In this document: piece after piece, positions 49,847 through 59,305 of the stretch
Layout of the letters: each line of letters opens with the position of its first letter
Numbering within the stretch: the stretch's first letter is position 1
Assembly (NCBI GenBank): GCA_947085035.1
Contig: CAMTUW010000001.1
Coordinates: 1-64,000 of the forward strand
DNA length: 64,000 nt
Reading direction: 5' to 3'
DNA from: CAMTUW01 sp947085035
Lineage (GTDB): Bacteria > Actinomycetota > Coriobacteriia > Anaerosomatales > PHET01
Program-made: the position numbers and the translations under genes
Notes under the pieces: model-generated
What the model was told of the DNA's origin: nothing
Database searches by the model: none
What the model saw: only the letters and a program-made list of their open reading frames with translations

Positions 49847-50483
49847 TGTTCCTCGCACCGAGTTCGACGATACGCGACGCGATGCGCTCAAGTGGCAACT
49901 GCTCCACCACGCCTCCGGCTTCGACCGCCGATCCTGGCATGCTGTACGACATCGCTGAGCACTCGGACTCGCCGATCGTGTAGCCACCGGCGTGGCGGAT
50001 CTGCACCATGCCGCTCGTCCCGTCACGCCCCATCCCCGTGAGAAGCACAGCGATCGTGCGGGAGCCGAAAGCTTTGGCAGCCGATGAGAAGAGCACGTCG
50101 ATCGCAGGCACGTGCAGCGAGTCAGCGAAGTCGTGGTCCATGCGAACACGTGGTCCTCGCGACCCACTCACCACCCGCATCTGCAGACCTGCGGGCGCGA
50201 TGTGCGCGGTACCCGGCAGTAGTTCGCACCCATCAACGGCTTCCGAGACGGACAGGGAGCTGCGCCCCGTGAGCATCTGTGCCCATATGCCCGTCATCCC
50301 GGGTGTGATGTGCTGACAGATGACGATCGGCAGGAAGAAGCCCTGCGGAAGAGCACCCAGCACACACTCGATCGCCTTCGGCCCGCCGAACGAAGCGCCG
50401 ATGGCCACGATCTCGAAGGGGCCCGCGCCCGAGGAGGGCGAACCCGAACCGCACTCGCTACCCGCCTCCGCGCTGGATGTCAT
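49827..50483 (-). CDS. Stand-alone CheB-type methylesterase
   Basis: Length 218 residues comprising only the CheB catalytic domain: IVAIGASFGGPKAIECVLGA (catalytic Ser), IVICQHITPGMT (His), LLPGTAHIAPAGLQMRV, and AVLLTGMGRDGTSGMVQI (Asp). The N-terminal receiver domain of canonical CheB is replaced by a ~20-residue low-complexity stretch. It deamidates or demethylates chemoreceptor glutamates by family. No CheR, CheA or receptor gene is in the window, so it may serve a remote chemosensory system. Confidence 0.85.
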   Translation of the reverse strand: MTSSAEAGSECGSGSPSSGAGPFEIVAIGASFGGPKAIECVLGALPQGFFLPIVICQHITPGMTGIWAQMLTGRSSLSVSEAVDGCELLPGTAHIAPAGLQMRVVSGSRGPRVRMDHDFADSLHVPAIDVLFSSAAKAFGSRTIAVLLTGMGRDGTSGMVQIRHAGGYTIGESECSAMSYSMPGSAVEAGGVVEQLPLERIASRIVELGARNTTWSGR

Positions 50484-50522
50484 CGTCTCTCCCCCAAGCC
50501 GAACCCCGCCGAACCCCGGGGA

Positions 50523-51155
50523 TCATCGCCCCTCTTGACCCTCGATCATCTCCTTGACCTTCATGAGCCGCGTGCGCTCGCCGCGCTCGGTCTCGTCGAG
50601 CTTCATCCTGATGGACCGCGCTGCGGTCGCAAGCTGCGGGATGAGCACGTACTCAAGCGCATTGACTCGGCGGCGCGTCGTCTCGATCTCTGCGGCCAAC
50701 AGCTCGATGGCCTTCTCGCGCTCGGCGAGCTCGACCATGCGAACCACCACCCCGGAGAGGTCCTTGAGCGCGCCGTCGAGCAGCGCAGGCGTGGTCGCCA
50801 GGCTGTAGCCGCTCGGTACACGCACCTCTCCCATCGCAAGCACTGGAACCCGCACGCTCATGACGTTGCGCTCTGACGATTCGACCATGTCAGCAGGGTG
50901 CCCGGCAAGAAGTGCAGCGGCAATCGCAGGTGAGCCGGCCTCCGCTCGCGCGATGGCGAGCAACCCGTAGGCGCCGAAGAGCGCTTGTTCGACCTCGTCG
51001 CGCAGACGTCGGTTCGCGGCGATTCGCGCCATGAACTCCTTGAGCAGCTCATCGAGTTTGTCTTTGAGCAGCTTGTGACCTCGTCGGGCGGTCTCCAAGC
51101 GACGACGGAGCTTGAGCAGCTCCATTCGGTTCGGGTTCACTCGGATATCAGGCAT
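50523..51155 (-). CDS. ntpD: V/A-type ATPase subunit D
   Basis: Length 210 residues. Central-stalk subunit D: NPNRMELLKLRRRLETARRG, then GHKLLKDKLDELLKEF at the N-terminus, and RRRVNALEYVLIPQLATAAR in the C-terminal helix that completes the rotor coiled coil. The start at 51155 (MPDIRVNPNR) has GGGGTGAG upstream, 1 bp after the preceding stop. Last gene of the ATPase operon. Confidence 0.93.
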   Translation of the reverse strand: MPDIRVNPNRMELLKLRRRLETARRGHKLLKDKLDELLKEFMARIAANRRLRDEVEQALFGAYGLLAIARAEAGSPAIAAALLAGHPADMVESSERNVMSVRVPVLAMGEVRVPSGYSLATTPALLDGALKDLSGVVVRMVELAEREKAIELLAAEIETTRRRVNALEYVLIPQLATAARSIRMKLDETERGERTRLMKVKEMIEGQEGR

Positions 51156-51156
51156 C

Positions 51157-51345
51157 TCACCCCGCCCCCTGCCGCAACGCGAACCACACCAGCGCGATGA
51201 GTAGCGCGACGAGCAGCGCGATGTTGACTCCCCACACAACCTTCGCCGGACGGGTCGCATGGCTCCCGTACGCCCGCGCATACACCACCTGCACGACGAT
51301 GGCACCCCCGATGAGCGCGGCTACGAGGAGCATGCCGAGTCTCAC
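51157..51345 (-). CDS. 62-residue two-helix membrane protein inside the ATPase operon
   Basis: Sixty-two residues with two hydrophobic helices (MLLVAALIGGAIVVQVVYAR and NIALLVALLIALVWFALRQG) joined by a basic loop (GSHATRPAKVVW). The ATG overlaps the ntpB stop (ATGA), and its stop abuts ntpD, so it is firmly within the operon. It is not a canonical ATPase subunit. Possibly a lineage-specific assembly or membrane accessory factor. Confidence 0.75.
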   Translation of the reverse strand: MRLGMLLVAALIGGAIVVQVVYARAYGSHATRPAKVVWGVNIALLVALLIALVWFALRQGAG

Positions 51346-52847
51346 TTGCGCACCCCGGTCATCCCGCCACCTGACTCGTCTCGACCTGCCGGTATCCCGG
51401 GCGTCATGTTCACATCCTCATCGCCAGGACGATACTCATGCGCCTTGACCGGCAGATACCTTTCGATGAACTCATCTTTGATGCGCTTGAGCTCGACGCG
51501 CGGAAGTAAGGAGACGAGCTCCCAGCCCAGCGCGAGTGTCTCCTCGACGCTGCGGTCCTCCCGCTTGCCCTGCTGGATGAAGAGGCGCTCGAACGAATCG
51601 GCGAACTGCACGTAGGACTGATCGGTCTCGGAAAGCGCGGCCTCTCCCAAGATGACGGCGAGCTCCTTGGCCTGCAGTCCGCGGGCGTAGGCGCCGAACA
51701 GCTGGTTCGACAGATCAGCGTGGTCCTCTCGCGTCTTGCCGGGGCCGATACCCTTTTGCTTGAGCCGCGAGAGGCTGGGCAGGACCGCGACCGGCGGATA
51801 GATGCCCGAGCGGTGCAGGTTGCGATCGAGGATGATCTGGCCCTCGGTGATGTAGCCCGTGAGGTCAGGAATGGGGTGTGTCTTGTCGTCGTCGGGCATC
51901 GACAGGATCGGCACCTGCGTGATCGAGCCCTTCTTCCCCTTCACGCGGCCGGCGCGCTCATACATCGTCGCGAGGTCGGTGTAGAGGTAGCCGGGGTAGC
52001 CCCGGCGCCCGGGAACCTCCTTGCGTGCCGCGGAGACCTCGCGCAGCGCCTCGCAGTAGTACGTCATGTCGGTGTAGATGACCAGCACGTGCATGTCGCA
52101 CTCGAACGCGAGGTACTCCGCGGCCGTGAGCGCGAGGCGCGGCGTCGCGATGCGCTCGACCGCAGGGTCGTCAGCGAGGTTCAAGAAGAGCACCGCCCGC
52201 TCGATCGCGCTCGTCGAGCGAAACTCGGTCATGAAGTAGTCCGCGTCCTCGAAAGTGATGCCCATGGCAGCGAAGACCACCGCGAACTCACCTTCCATGA
52301 GCGGGCCCACCTTCGTGGGGTCGTCACTGCGCTGGAGGACCGCCGCCTGCCGTGCGATCTGTGCGGCGAGCTCGTTGTGCGGAAGACCCGATCCCGAGAA
52401 GATCGGCAGCTTCTGCCCTCGAACAAGAGGATTGAGGCCATCGATCGACGAGATGCCCGTCTTGATGAAGTCATCGGGGAAGTCACGCGACACCGGATTG
52501 ATGGGCTGCCCGTGAACGGGTACGCGCTTCTCGGGAATGATCTCGGGGCCGCCGTCACGGGGACGCCCCAGGCCGTCGAACACCCGGCCCAGCATGTCGC
52601 GAGAGACCCCCAGCTCCAGGCTGCGTCCCAGAAAGCGCACCTTCGTCTCGCTCGGGTTCGACCCACGGGTGCCTTGGAACGCCTGTACCAACGCGAATCC
52701 CTCATTCACCTCGAGCACGTTGCCCATCGTGTGCGTGCCGTCAGGGAACTCGAGTTCCACGAGCTCACCGTAGGTCACACCCTCCACATGCTCGACAAGC
52801 AACAGTGGGCCCACGATGTCTCGGGTCGTCATGTATTCGCGACTCAT
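51342..52847 (-). CDS. ntpB: V/A-type ATPase subunit B
   Basis: Length 501 residues. Non-catalytic hexamer subunit: GVTYGELVELEFPDGTHTMG, the degenerate nucleotide loop LPIFSGSGLPHNELAAQIAR in place of a Walker A, FFLNLADDPAVERIATPRLA-type segment near the middle, and a C-terminal ARGLQAKELAVILGEAALSE. Length and motifs are standard. Stop 1 bp before the A-subunit side is followed by tight spacing, so expression is coupled to A. Confidence 0.94.
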   Translation of the reverse strand: MSREYMTTRDIVGPLLLVEHVEGVTYGELVELEFPDGTHTMGNVLEVNEGFALVQAFQGTRGSNPSETKVRFLGRSLELGVSRDMLGRVFDGLGRPRDGGPEIIPEKRVPVHGQPINPVSRDFPDDFIKTGISSIDGLNPLVRGQKLPIFSGSGLPHNELAAQIARQAAVLQRSDDPTKVGPLMEGEFAVVFAAMGITFEDADYFMTEFRSTSAIERAVLFLNLADDPAVERIATPRLALTAAEYLAFECDMHVLVIYTDMTYYCEALREVSAARKEVPGRRGYPGYLYTDLATMYERAGRVKGKKGSITQVPILSMPDDDKTHPIPDLTGYITEGQIILDRNLHRSGIYPPVAVLPSLSRLKQKGIGPGKTREDHADLSNQLFGAYARGLQAKELAVILGEAALSETDQSYVQFADSFERLFIQQGKREDRSVEETLALGWELVSLLPRVELKRIKDEFIERYLPVKAHEYRPGDEDVNMTPGIPAGRDESGGGMTGVRK

Positions 52848-52848
52848 G

Positions 52849-54654
52849 CTACGCGCTCACCTCCGCATGGTCGTGTAGGTGATCAGGGTGCGGCATGTCG
52901 CCTACGAGCTGCGTGTCGATCTCGGACATGATCTCGTCGCACTCGCCGATCTGCTCCTCAGAGATGTATTTGGCGCGCGCGATGCGCGCGCGCACCGGCG
53001 AGTCGAAGATCGCCTGCAGCGCGGCTCCCTGCGACTGCGCGAGCAACGCGCGCTCGTGGAAGTGCAGGATCGCATGCAGCAGACAGTCTTGCTTCTTCAA
53101 AGACGTGAACTGGTCGTCGTCGCGAAACGCGTTCTGCTGCAAGAAGTCCTCGCGCAGCGACTTCGCGGTCTCCATGAGGATCTGTTCTTCCGGTGAGAGG
53201 GCTTCGAGACCCACGAGGCGCACGATCTCGGCGAGCTCGCTCTCGCGCTGGAGTATCGACATCGAGCGGTCACGGCGGCCGCGGAACTGCGGGGACACGT
53301 GTTCGTTCCAGTACGGCGTGACCTTGTCGAGGAACAGCGAGTAGCTGGTGAGCCAGTCGATCGCCGGGAAGTGCCTCTGGTACGCGAGCGCGTCTTGCAG
53401 CGCCCAGAACACCTTGACGACGCGCAGGGTGTTTTGCACCACAGGCTCGGAGAGGTCCCCGCCGGGAGGCGACACCGACCCGATGACCGAGACGGAACCG
53501 ATGCGCGCCTCCGCAGTCCCATCCCCACCGAGACACTCCACCTTCCCGGCTCGCTCGTAAAACGCCGCCAGCCGTGTTCCGAGGTATGCCGGGAATCCTT
53601 CCTCGCCGGGCATCTCCTCGAGACGCCCGGACATCTCGCGCATCGCCTCTGCCCAGCGACTGGTCGAGTCGGCCTGAAGCACGACCTCATAGCCCATGTC
53701 GCGGAAGTACTCGGCCATGGTGATGCCGGTGTAGACGCTGGCCTCGCGAGCCGCGACGGGCATGTTGGAGGTGTTGGCCACCAGCACGGTGCGTTTCATG
53801 AGCGGTTGACCGCTGTAGGGGTCTTTGAGCTCGGGAAACTCCATCAGCACGTCGGTCATCTCGTTGCCGCGCTCGCCGCAGCCGATGAAGACGACGATCT
53901 GAGCGTTGCTCCACTTCGCCACCTGATGCTGCGTGACGGTCTTGCCCGCGCCGAACGGTCCGGGGATGCAGCCGGCGCCACCCTTGACCAGCGGGAAGAA
54001 CGTGTCGATGACGCGCGTCCCGGTGATGAGCGGTTCGCTCGCGGCGATCTTGCGGATGAATGGGCGCCCGACACGGACCGGCCAGCGCTGCATCATCAGC
54101 AGGTCGATCTCGTCGCCCGCGTCAGTGCGCACGCGCCCGATAGGCTGCTCGACGGTGTAGGAGCCACTTTCGATCCCGACGATCTCGCCGAAAACGCCTG
54201 GCGGCACCATGATGCGGTGCTCGATGACCTCGTTCTCCTGCACGAGACCGACCACGTCTCCCGCGCTCACGCGTGCGCCCGCCGAAACTGTGGCGGCGAA
54301 CTCCCAGACCTTCTCGCGATCCAGTCCGGGGGCCGTCACTCCGCGAGCAAGGAAGGAGCCGGCCTGCGCCTCAAGCGCATACAGCGGACGCTGAACGCCA
54401 TCGTAGACGGTGCCAAGCATGCCCGGGCCGAGCTCGACGGAGAGCGGCTCCCCCGTTGGCACGACGGGATCTCCGGGACCCAGGCCCTCGGTCTCCTCGT
54501 ACACTTGAATCGAGGCACGCTCACCGCGCATCTCGATGATCTCGCCCATCAGACCCTCGACACCGACCCGAACGAGGTCGAACATCCTCGCGCCGTGAAG
54601 GTCCCGTGCCACGACGAGCGGCCCCGCTACCTTCAGAATCGAACCCTTGTCCAC
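52849..54654 (-). CDS. ntpA: V/A-type ATPase catalytic subunit A
   Basis: Length 601 residues from GTG 54654, 1 bp after the F-subunit stop. The N-terminal barrel is GSILKVAGPLVVARDLHGAR, and the non-homologous region includes TVSAGARVSAGDVVGLV. Walker A is CIPGPFGAGKTVTQHQVAKW, then IVVFIGCGERGNEMTDVLME with the catalytic Glu, LQADSTSRWAEAMREMSGRL and a helical C-terminus. It couples ATP turnover to ion transport. Confidence 0.95.
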   Translation of the reverse strand: MDKGSILKVAGPLVVARDLHGARMFDLVRVGVEGLMGEIIEMRGERASIQVYEETEGLGPGDPVVPTGEPLSVELGPGMLGTVYDGVQRPLYALEAQAGSFLARGVTAPGLDREKVWEFAATVSAGARVSAGDVVGLVQENEVIEHRIMVPPGVFGEIVGIESGSYTVEQPIGRVRTDAGDEIDLLMMQRWPVRVGRPFIRKIAASEPLITGTRVIDTFFPLVKGGAGCIPGPFGAGKTVTQHQVAKWSNAQIVVFIGCGERGNEMTDVLMEFPELKDPYSGQPLMKRTVLVANTSNMPVAAREASVYTGITMAEYFRDMGYEVVLQADSTSRWAEAMREMSGRLEEMPGEEGFPAYLGTRLAAFYERAGKVECLGGDGTAEARIGSVSVIGSVSPPGGDLSEPVVQNTLRVVKVFWALQDALAYQRHFPAIDWLTSYSLFLDKVTPYWNEHVSPQFRGRRDRSMSILQRESELAEIVRLVGLEALSPEEQILMETAKSLREDFLQQNAFRDDDQFTSLKKQDCLLHAILHFHERALLAQSQGAALQAIFDSPVRARIARAKYISEEQIGECDEIMSEIDTQLVGDMPHPDHLHDHAEVSA

Positions 54655-54655
54655 T

Positions 54656-54982
54656 TCAGACGTCCTCTGCTCGAACGGGCATCTTCGTCCCGAGCGCGCG
54701 CACGATCGCTCGGTCGAGCTTGTCTCCACCCACGCCACCGGAACTGCCGACTCCCGGAATCACCGTCACGGCCGGGGCCGGACGATCAGCCGTCGCGGCG
54801 ATGAGGTCGGAGATCACCGCGTAGACCGGCTCGGTCACGAAGATCACGGCGAAGTCACCATCGATCACGCCCGGCCATGCCTCGCGCGCATCCTCGGGGC
54901 GCTCAAGCGCGTAGGTCGCGAAACCGAGGGGCCGGAAACCGGCCACACTGGTCGCATCCCCGATGATCGCGATCTTTGCCAC
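54656..54982 (-). CDS. ntpG: V/A-type ATPase subunit F
   Basis: Length 108 residues. KIAIIGDATSVAGFRPLGFA, DFAVIFVTEPVYAVISDLI and VTVIPGVGSSGGVG form the Rossmann-like subunit F of the central stalk. The GTG start at 54982 is chosen because upstream in-frame sequence to 55096 is antisense to subunit C. Named by the Enterococcus convention, where ntpG encodes the F-type subunit. Confidence 0.9.
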   Translation of the reverse strand: MAKIAIIGDATSVAGFRPLGFATYALERPEDAREAWPGVIDGDFAVIFVTEPVYAVISDLIAATADRPAPAVTVIPGVGSSGGVGGDKLDRAIVRALGTKMPVRAEDV

Positions 54983-54989
54983 GGCACCC

Positions 54990-56000
54990 CTATCTGAACG
55001 ACGCGCGCATGCGACGGTGCAGCGCGGCCGAGTCGAGTCCGGCCATCTTGCCGAGCAACGCGACGCGAAGCACCTGCGCCTCGGCCTCGCGCGCAAGCAC
55101 GTAGGCGATCACGTGCTCGGCGCCGGGCTCGGCACGACGCCCCTTGCGCACGGCCGCCACGAGCGCATTGTCGACGACGACATCGAGATCGAGGTCCTCG
55201 TCAGAAGAAAGCGGCGCGCCGCGCAACGCGAGCCTGCGCTCGAGTGTCGCAAGCATCCCGGAGCGCGGCATCCGACAGATACGCCCCAGCTCTCGCCTGC
55301 GAACAGAGCCGCCGTCGAGCAACAGCTCGCCTTCCACGCTCTCGGGGCTGATGCCCGCTGCCTGCGCACGCACGAGGGTCTTGAGGTTCGCGAGGTCGAT
55401 GAGCAGTCGGGCGATGAAGCGCAGGAAGTCGCTCCCAACCTCATCCGCTGTCGCGATGAGCGCCTTGAACATCTCGCGATCGACCGCGGCGTCGAGCCCC
55501 ATGAGCGCCGCGTCTCCCACGTCGTCTCCGGCTCGCGCCAGGGCAGTCGCCAGCGTCCCCAAGGGCTTCGGGAGCTGCTCGAGCGGCGCCGAGAACGCCT
55601 CGGCGGGCACCGTACCATGGGGTGCGATGAGGCCCTCAAGCCCGACACCCAACGCTCGCGCCTTCAAAGCCGACTTGAGATTCCCGAAGTCGAAACGCAG
55701 ACGGAAGAAACGCCCGACCGCTGGCGGCAAACCGGCCTCGTCGAGAAACACGTACGCCGAATCGAGGGCGGCTTCGATCGCAGCCTCCACTTCGGCCGGG
55801 CTTGTCGCTGGCTCGAGAAAACGGCCGTAGAGGGTCTCGGACAGGATGCGCTTCTGCTCAGGAAAGCCGCTCGCGCCAACAAGCCGCTCAAGCATCGAGC
55901 GTCCCAGCAGCCGCGTCTCGAGGATGCGGACCTTGCCCACCGCGAACCCGTAGCGGAGGCTCTCTTGCGCGCTGCGGTACTCCTCGAGAAGAATCGCCAT
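54990..56000 (-). CDS. ntpC: V/A-type ATPase subunit C
   Basis: Length 336 residues, helical. It has the three-fold repeated structure of subunit C/d (YGFAVGKVRILETRLLGRSM, RFFRLRFDFGNLKSALKARA, FLRFIARLLIDLANLKTLVR) that caps the membrane rotor ring. The FDFGNLKS and IDLANLKT repeats are diagnostic. It lies between E and F with 7-8 bp gaps. Confidence 0.9.
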   Translation of the reverse strand: MAILLEEYRSAQESLRYGFAVGKVRILETRLLGRSMLERLVGASGFPEQKRILSETLYGRFLEPATSPAEVEAAIEAALDSAYVFLDEAGLPPAVGRFFRLRFDFGNLKSALKARALGVGLEGLIAPHGTVPAEAFSAPLEQLPKPLGTLATALARAGDDVGDAALMGLDAAVDREMFKALIATADEVGSDFLRFIARLLIDLANLKTLVRAQAAGISPESVEGELLLDGGSVRRRELGRICRMPRSGMLATLERRLALRGAPLSSDEDLDLDVVVDNALVAAVRKGRRAEPGAEHVIAYVLAREAEAQVLRVALLGKMAGLDSAALHRRMRASFR

Positions 56001-56008
56001 GGCCTACC

Positions 56009-56596
56009 TCACTGCTCCTGCCCGAACAGCGCCGCCGCGATCTCGACCTCGAGCTCGCCCCGACGCTCCGCGACCACCGAGCGCGGCGTCAACTCGAACC
56101 TCGTACGCTGACCCACCACGAGAGCGCCACGCTCCAAAGGCGCCGGCTCACTCGCCCACGTGAGTTCCACCGCAGGAGCTCTCGTCGCCACCACACACTT
56201 CACGTCATCCAAGAGCGCTGCGTCGGCCTGCGCCAGCGTCACGGTGTCACCCGACCGTGCATTCGCGGCGATCTCCTCGCCGAGAAAGCACGCGTACCGG
56301 TCGGCCGGAAGCGATTCGATCGCCACCGAGACTCGCTCCAACGCGTCCTCGACGAGCGCCCTCTTGGCCACGAGCGCCTCATCGCGGGTGGCCAAGCGAG
56401 CGCCTGCCGCAAGGGTCGCTGCGTCCGTTTCCGCGACGCGACGGGCGGAGTCGACGATCTGGGCAGACCGTGCATGCGCATGCTCTCGCGCATCCGCGAG
56501 CAGCGAGTCAGCGCGCTGGCTCGCGACTGCGAGCTCATGCGCCGTCTCGGCGTCAACGTCATCTTCGATGCGCCGGAGGATGTCGACGAGTGCCAT
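56009..56596 (-). CDS. ntpE: V/A-type ATPase subunit E
   Basis: Length 195 residues. A long N-terminal helix (LAVASQRADSLLADAREHAH) for the peripheral stalk precedes a small C-terminal alpha/beta domain ending LEVEIAAALFGQEQ. Sequence identity to other E subunits is low, as usual. Assigned mainly from its place between K and C. Confidence 0.82.
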   Translation of the reverse strand: MALVDILRRIEDDVDAETAHELAVASQRADSLLADAREHAHARSAQIVDSARRVAETDAATLAAGARLATRDEALVAKRALVEDALERVSVAIESLPADRYACFLGEEIAANARSGDTVTLAQADAALLDDVKCVVATRAPAVELTWASEPAPLERGALVVGQRTRFELTPRSVVAERRGELEVEIAAALFGQEQ

Positions 56597-56605
56597 CCCG
56601 CGCGC

Positions 56606-57109
56606 CTATACGCCGTACGCGGTCCGCAGGGGAAGCAGCATCAGGATCGTGACGATGAGCGCGAAGATCGCGTACGTCTCCACCATCGCGGGGAAGACGA
56701 GCGCCGGAGCGCGCTTGTCAGCGGCGATGATGCCGGCTGCGGCTGCGGCTGCGCGTCCTTGATACATCCCGCTCACCAAGCCAACCAGTCCGGTGGGCAG
56801 ACACGCCATGAAGATGGCGACCCCCGCCTCGGTCGGAAGGTCAACCCGCCCACCCATCAGGCCGAAGAAGACCATCACGAGCACGGCCACGATGAAACCG
56901 TAGATGCCCTGAGTGCCGGGCATGGCCACGAGGGGGAGCAGCTGGCCGAACTTGGTGTCATCCTCCGAAAGAATCCCCGAGACCATCGTGGACGCGAAGG
57001 TGATGCCGATGGCAGACCCCGCGCCAGCGAGCGTGGCTGCAAGCGCCGCACCGAGAAGCGCCCACTGCGTGCCCCCCATACCAACGATACCGAAAGCGGT
57101 TTCGTTCAC
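56606..57109 (-). CDS. ntpK: V/A-type ATPase rotor subunit K
   Basis: Length 167 residues, four transmembrane helices made of two hairpins. The ion-binding Glu is in the second hairpin (APALVFPAMVETYAIFALIV). The equivalent place in the first hairpin reads LPLVAMPGTQGIYGFIVAVL and has no carboxylate. This duplicated form with one carboxylate per four helices is the V-type/NtpK design and lowers the ion-to-ATP ratio, favouring a pump. Cation choice (H or Na) cannot be settled by eye. Confidence 0.93.
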   Translation of the reverse strand: MNETAFGIVGMGGTQWALLGAALAATLAGAGSAIGITFASTMVSGILSEDDTKFGQLLPLVAMPGTQGIYGFIVAVLVMVFFGLMGGRVDLPTEAGVAIFMACLPTGLVGLVSGMYQGRAAAAAAGIIAADKRAPALVFPAMVETYAIFALIVTILMLLPLRTAYGV

Positions 57110-59301
57110 GAGACCCTTCCTCCTTCCTCGCCGGCGATGCCGACGTCCAGTACGAGACCATCCGTGCGATAACCGAACGGCGCGAACGGGCGCCCGCCCG
57201 CTTTGTAGAACTTGCTGAAGAACTCAACGAACTGCAGACGCGTAGGGTGCACGAACGCGCCCAGCAGCATGATGACGACGTTGAACGCATGGCCTGCGGT
57301 GAACACGGCCACGGCGAGGATGGCCACCACCGCGCCCCATATCCATCCGAATCCGCCCTGAGAGAACAAGGGAGCCGCACCCGACCACACGAGCCCGGCG
57401 AGGATGTTGAAGACTCCGCCAACAAGTGTGCCCGAAAGTCCCAGCGCGGGAAGTCGCAGATACGACAGCACATCACCCACGAATCCCGTGAGTCCGTACA
57501 CGTTGTACGCGCCGGTGAGCACCCCCACGACCCCCCGCCTCACTGAGCTCGCAGCGAACAGCCCCACCGCCGAGACCCCAAGGATCATCCACACCGCTGG
57601 CATCGAGCCACTGATCGCGAAGGTGAGGACGCCGCCCACGAACACCGCCACCCAGACCATACCCAGCATCCGGTCCCACGACGCCACACCCTGAGACCGC
57701 AGCGCGGCCTGCACCGCACGGCCTTGCATCACCATCGCTCCCATTATGCCGAGAACCAGTGACGCGCGCACCGCACCTTGCTCTCCGGCCAGCCCGGCGA
57801 CCGCCGTCACCCCGAGCATCACGAACAGGAAGACGATCGAGAGCTGGTCGAACACCGCCGACTGTGCGTCCCCCCGTTTGAAAGCCGAGTACGTCGCGAT
57901 GAACACCCCGAAGAACACCTGCACAAGGCCGATGACCAGGGCCGCGACCAGGAACTGCTGGATGTCGACGAGCGGATCGAGCACCTGCAGCGCGCGCAGA
58001 GGCGCCGGTAGCGAGTCAACCGGCAGCGCGATATAGCTTGCGAGGAACACGCCGACGACCATCGAGGCCGCGCCGCCCATCATGACCAGGTCCATGAAGC
58101 GCTTCACGCCCGAAGCGACATCCAGCCTGTGTTTGACGAACCACGCGCCGAGGATGAGCAGCGCCCCGTATCCCACGTCACCGACACACAATGCGAAGAA
58201 GAAGAGAAAGAACGGCGCGAACAGCGGCGTCGGGTCGATTCCGCGGTAGGTGGGACGACCATAGAGATCGGTGAGCATCTCGAAGGGCTTGAGCCACGCG
58301 GGGTTGTCGAGCGCCACCGGCGGCTCGTCGTCGGCGCCCGGCTCCTCCATCGACAGGTCGACCGAGCCCGTGTATGGCTCGAGCGCGGTCTGTACCGCCG
58401 GGATGAGGTTCTCGGCCACCCAGCCTGTGATGATGAACGCGCGTTGTGTCCCGCCGATGTCGCGATGCACATCGATCGCCTTGCGAGCGGACTCGAGCGC
58501 TTGGGCGAGTGCGACCGCGTCGTGGTAGTGCTTCGCGGCGAGGTCTCCGGCTCGCTCGATCAGCCGCTTCTCGCTGCTTTGGAGCTCGACGAGGCGATCG
58601 CGGACCTTCTCCGCTTCCTCGGCCGGGTAGTCCTGAAGACTCGGGAACAACACCTCGGTGAAGCTGATCGAGGCGAGAAGCGCGCGCACCTCGGCACCGC
58701 GGTCATGGGCCGCGATGACGATCCACGCCTGGCGCTCACCGCCTGACCCCAGTTCCTCGACGGTCACCTCCGAGACCACCTCGCGCAGCTTCGCACGGAT
58801 GTCATGCGCTTCGAGGGCGGGAACGGTGCCCGTGAACAACACGGTCCGCTCGGTTCCCTTCCATTGGCCGATCTGCAACCGAGACGAGAGCCACGGGGTC
58901 AGGTCGCGCAGAAGCGTGTTGAGGCGAACCCTCTCGCGTTCCCCGGAGGCGAGCCGGTCGGCGATGTCCACGCACTCGCGATACACGCGCCGAGCGTGAC
59001 CATCGAACCGAAGCGCGTAGAAGTGCTGGGGCGAGACATGGACCTTCTCGGAGATGAACGTGGAGAGCGGCGCGTGCGATGTGTGGAAGCGGGCGAGGAA
59101 GTCGCGGGTGAACACCGCATCGGCGTGATACTCCTCGACACGCAGGCGATCCGCGTTCTCGGGCGCGATCTCCAAAGTGGGCACTCCCGATTCAGTCGCC
59201 GTGACCTCGAGGGCGCCTGCGCGTTGGAGCGCCTCGATCACCTGCGGCATCACCGAGCGATGCCCCACGACCGTGGCTTTGCGCATGCGAGCGACTGCCA
59301 T
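57106..59301 (-). CDS. ntpI: V/A-type ATPase subunit I
   Basis: Length 731 residues. The cytoplasmic N-terminal half (MRKATVVGHRSVMPQVIEAL, coiled coil RDRLVELQSSEKRLIERAGD) is followed by the membrane half with about eight helices. These include LFAPFFLFFFALCVGDVGYG and FVGDVLSYLRLPALGLSGTL, with the conserved Arg that faces the rotor ring Glu. The stop overlaps the ntpK start by 4 bp. It forms the stator ion channel. Confidence 0.93.
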   Translation of the reverse strand: MAVARMRKATVVGHRSVMPQVIEALQRAGALEVTATESGVPTLEIAPENADRLRVEEYHADAVFTRDFLARFHTSHAPLSTFISEKVHVSPQHFYALRFDGHARRVYRECVDIADRLASGERERVRLNTLLRDLTPWLSSRLQIGQWKGTERTVLFTGTVPALEAHDIRAKLREVVSEVTVEELGSGGERQAWIVIAAHDRGAEVRALLASISFTEVLFPSLQDYPAEEAEKVRDRLVELQSSEKRLIERAGDLAAKHYHDAVALAQALESARKAIDVHRDIGGTQRAFIITGWVAENLIPAVQTALEPYTGSVDLSMEEPGADDEPPVALDNPAWLKPFEMLTDLYGRPTYRGIDPTPLFAPFFLFFFALCVGDVGYGALLILGAWFVKHRLDVASGVKRFMDLVMMGGAASMVVGVFLASYIALPVDSLPAPLRALQVLDPLVDIQQFLVAALVIGLVQVFFGVFIATYSAFKRGDAQSAVFDQLSIVFLFVMLGVTAVAGLAGEQGAVRASLVLGIMGAMVMQGRAVQAALRSQGVASWDRMLGMVWVAVFVGGVLTFAISGSMPAVWMILGVSAVGLFAASSVRRGVVGVLTGAYNVYGLTGFVGDVLSYLRLPALGLSGTLVGGVFNILAGLVWSGAAPLFSQGGFGWIWGAVVAILAVAVFTAGHAFNVVIMLLGAFVHPTRLQFVEFFSKFYKAGGRPFAPFGYRTDGLVLDVGIAGEEGGRVS

Positions 59302-59305
59302 GTGG

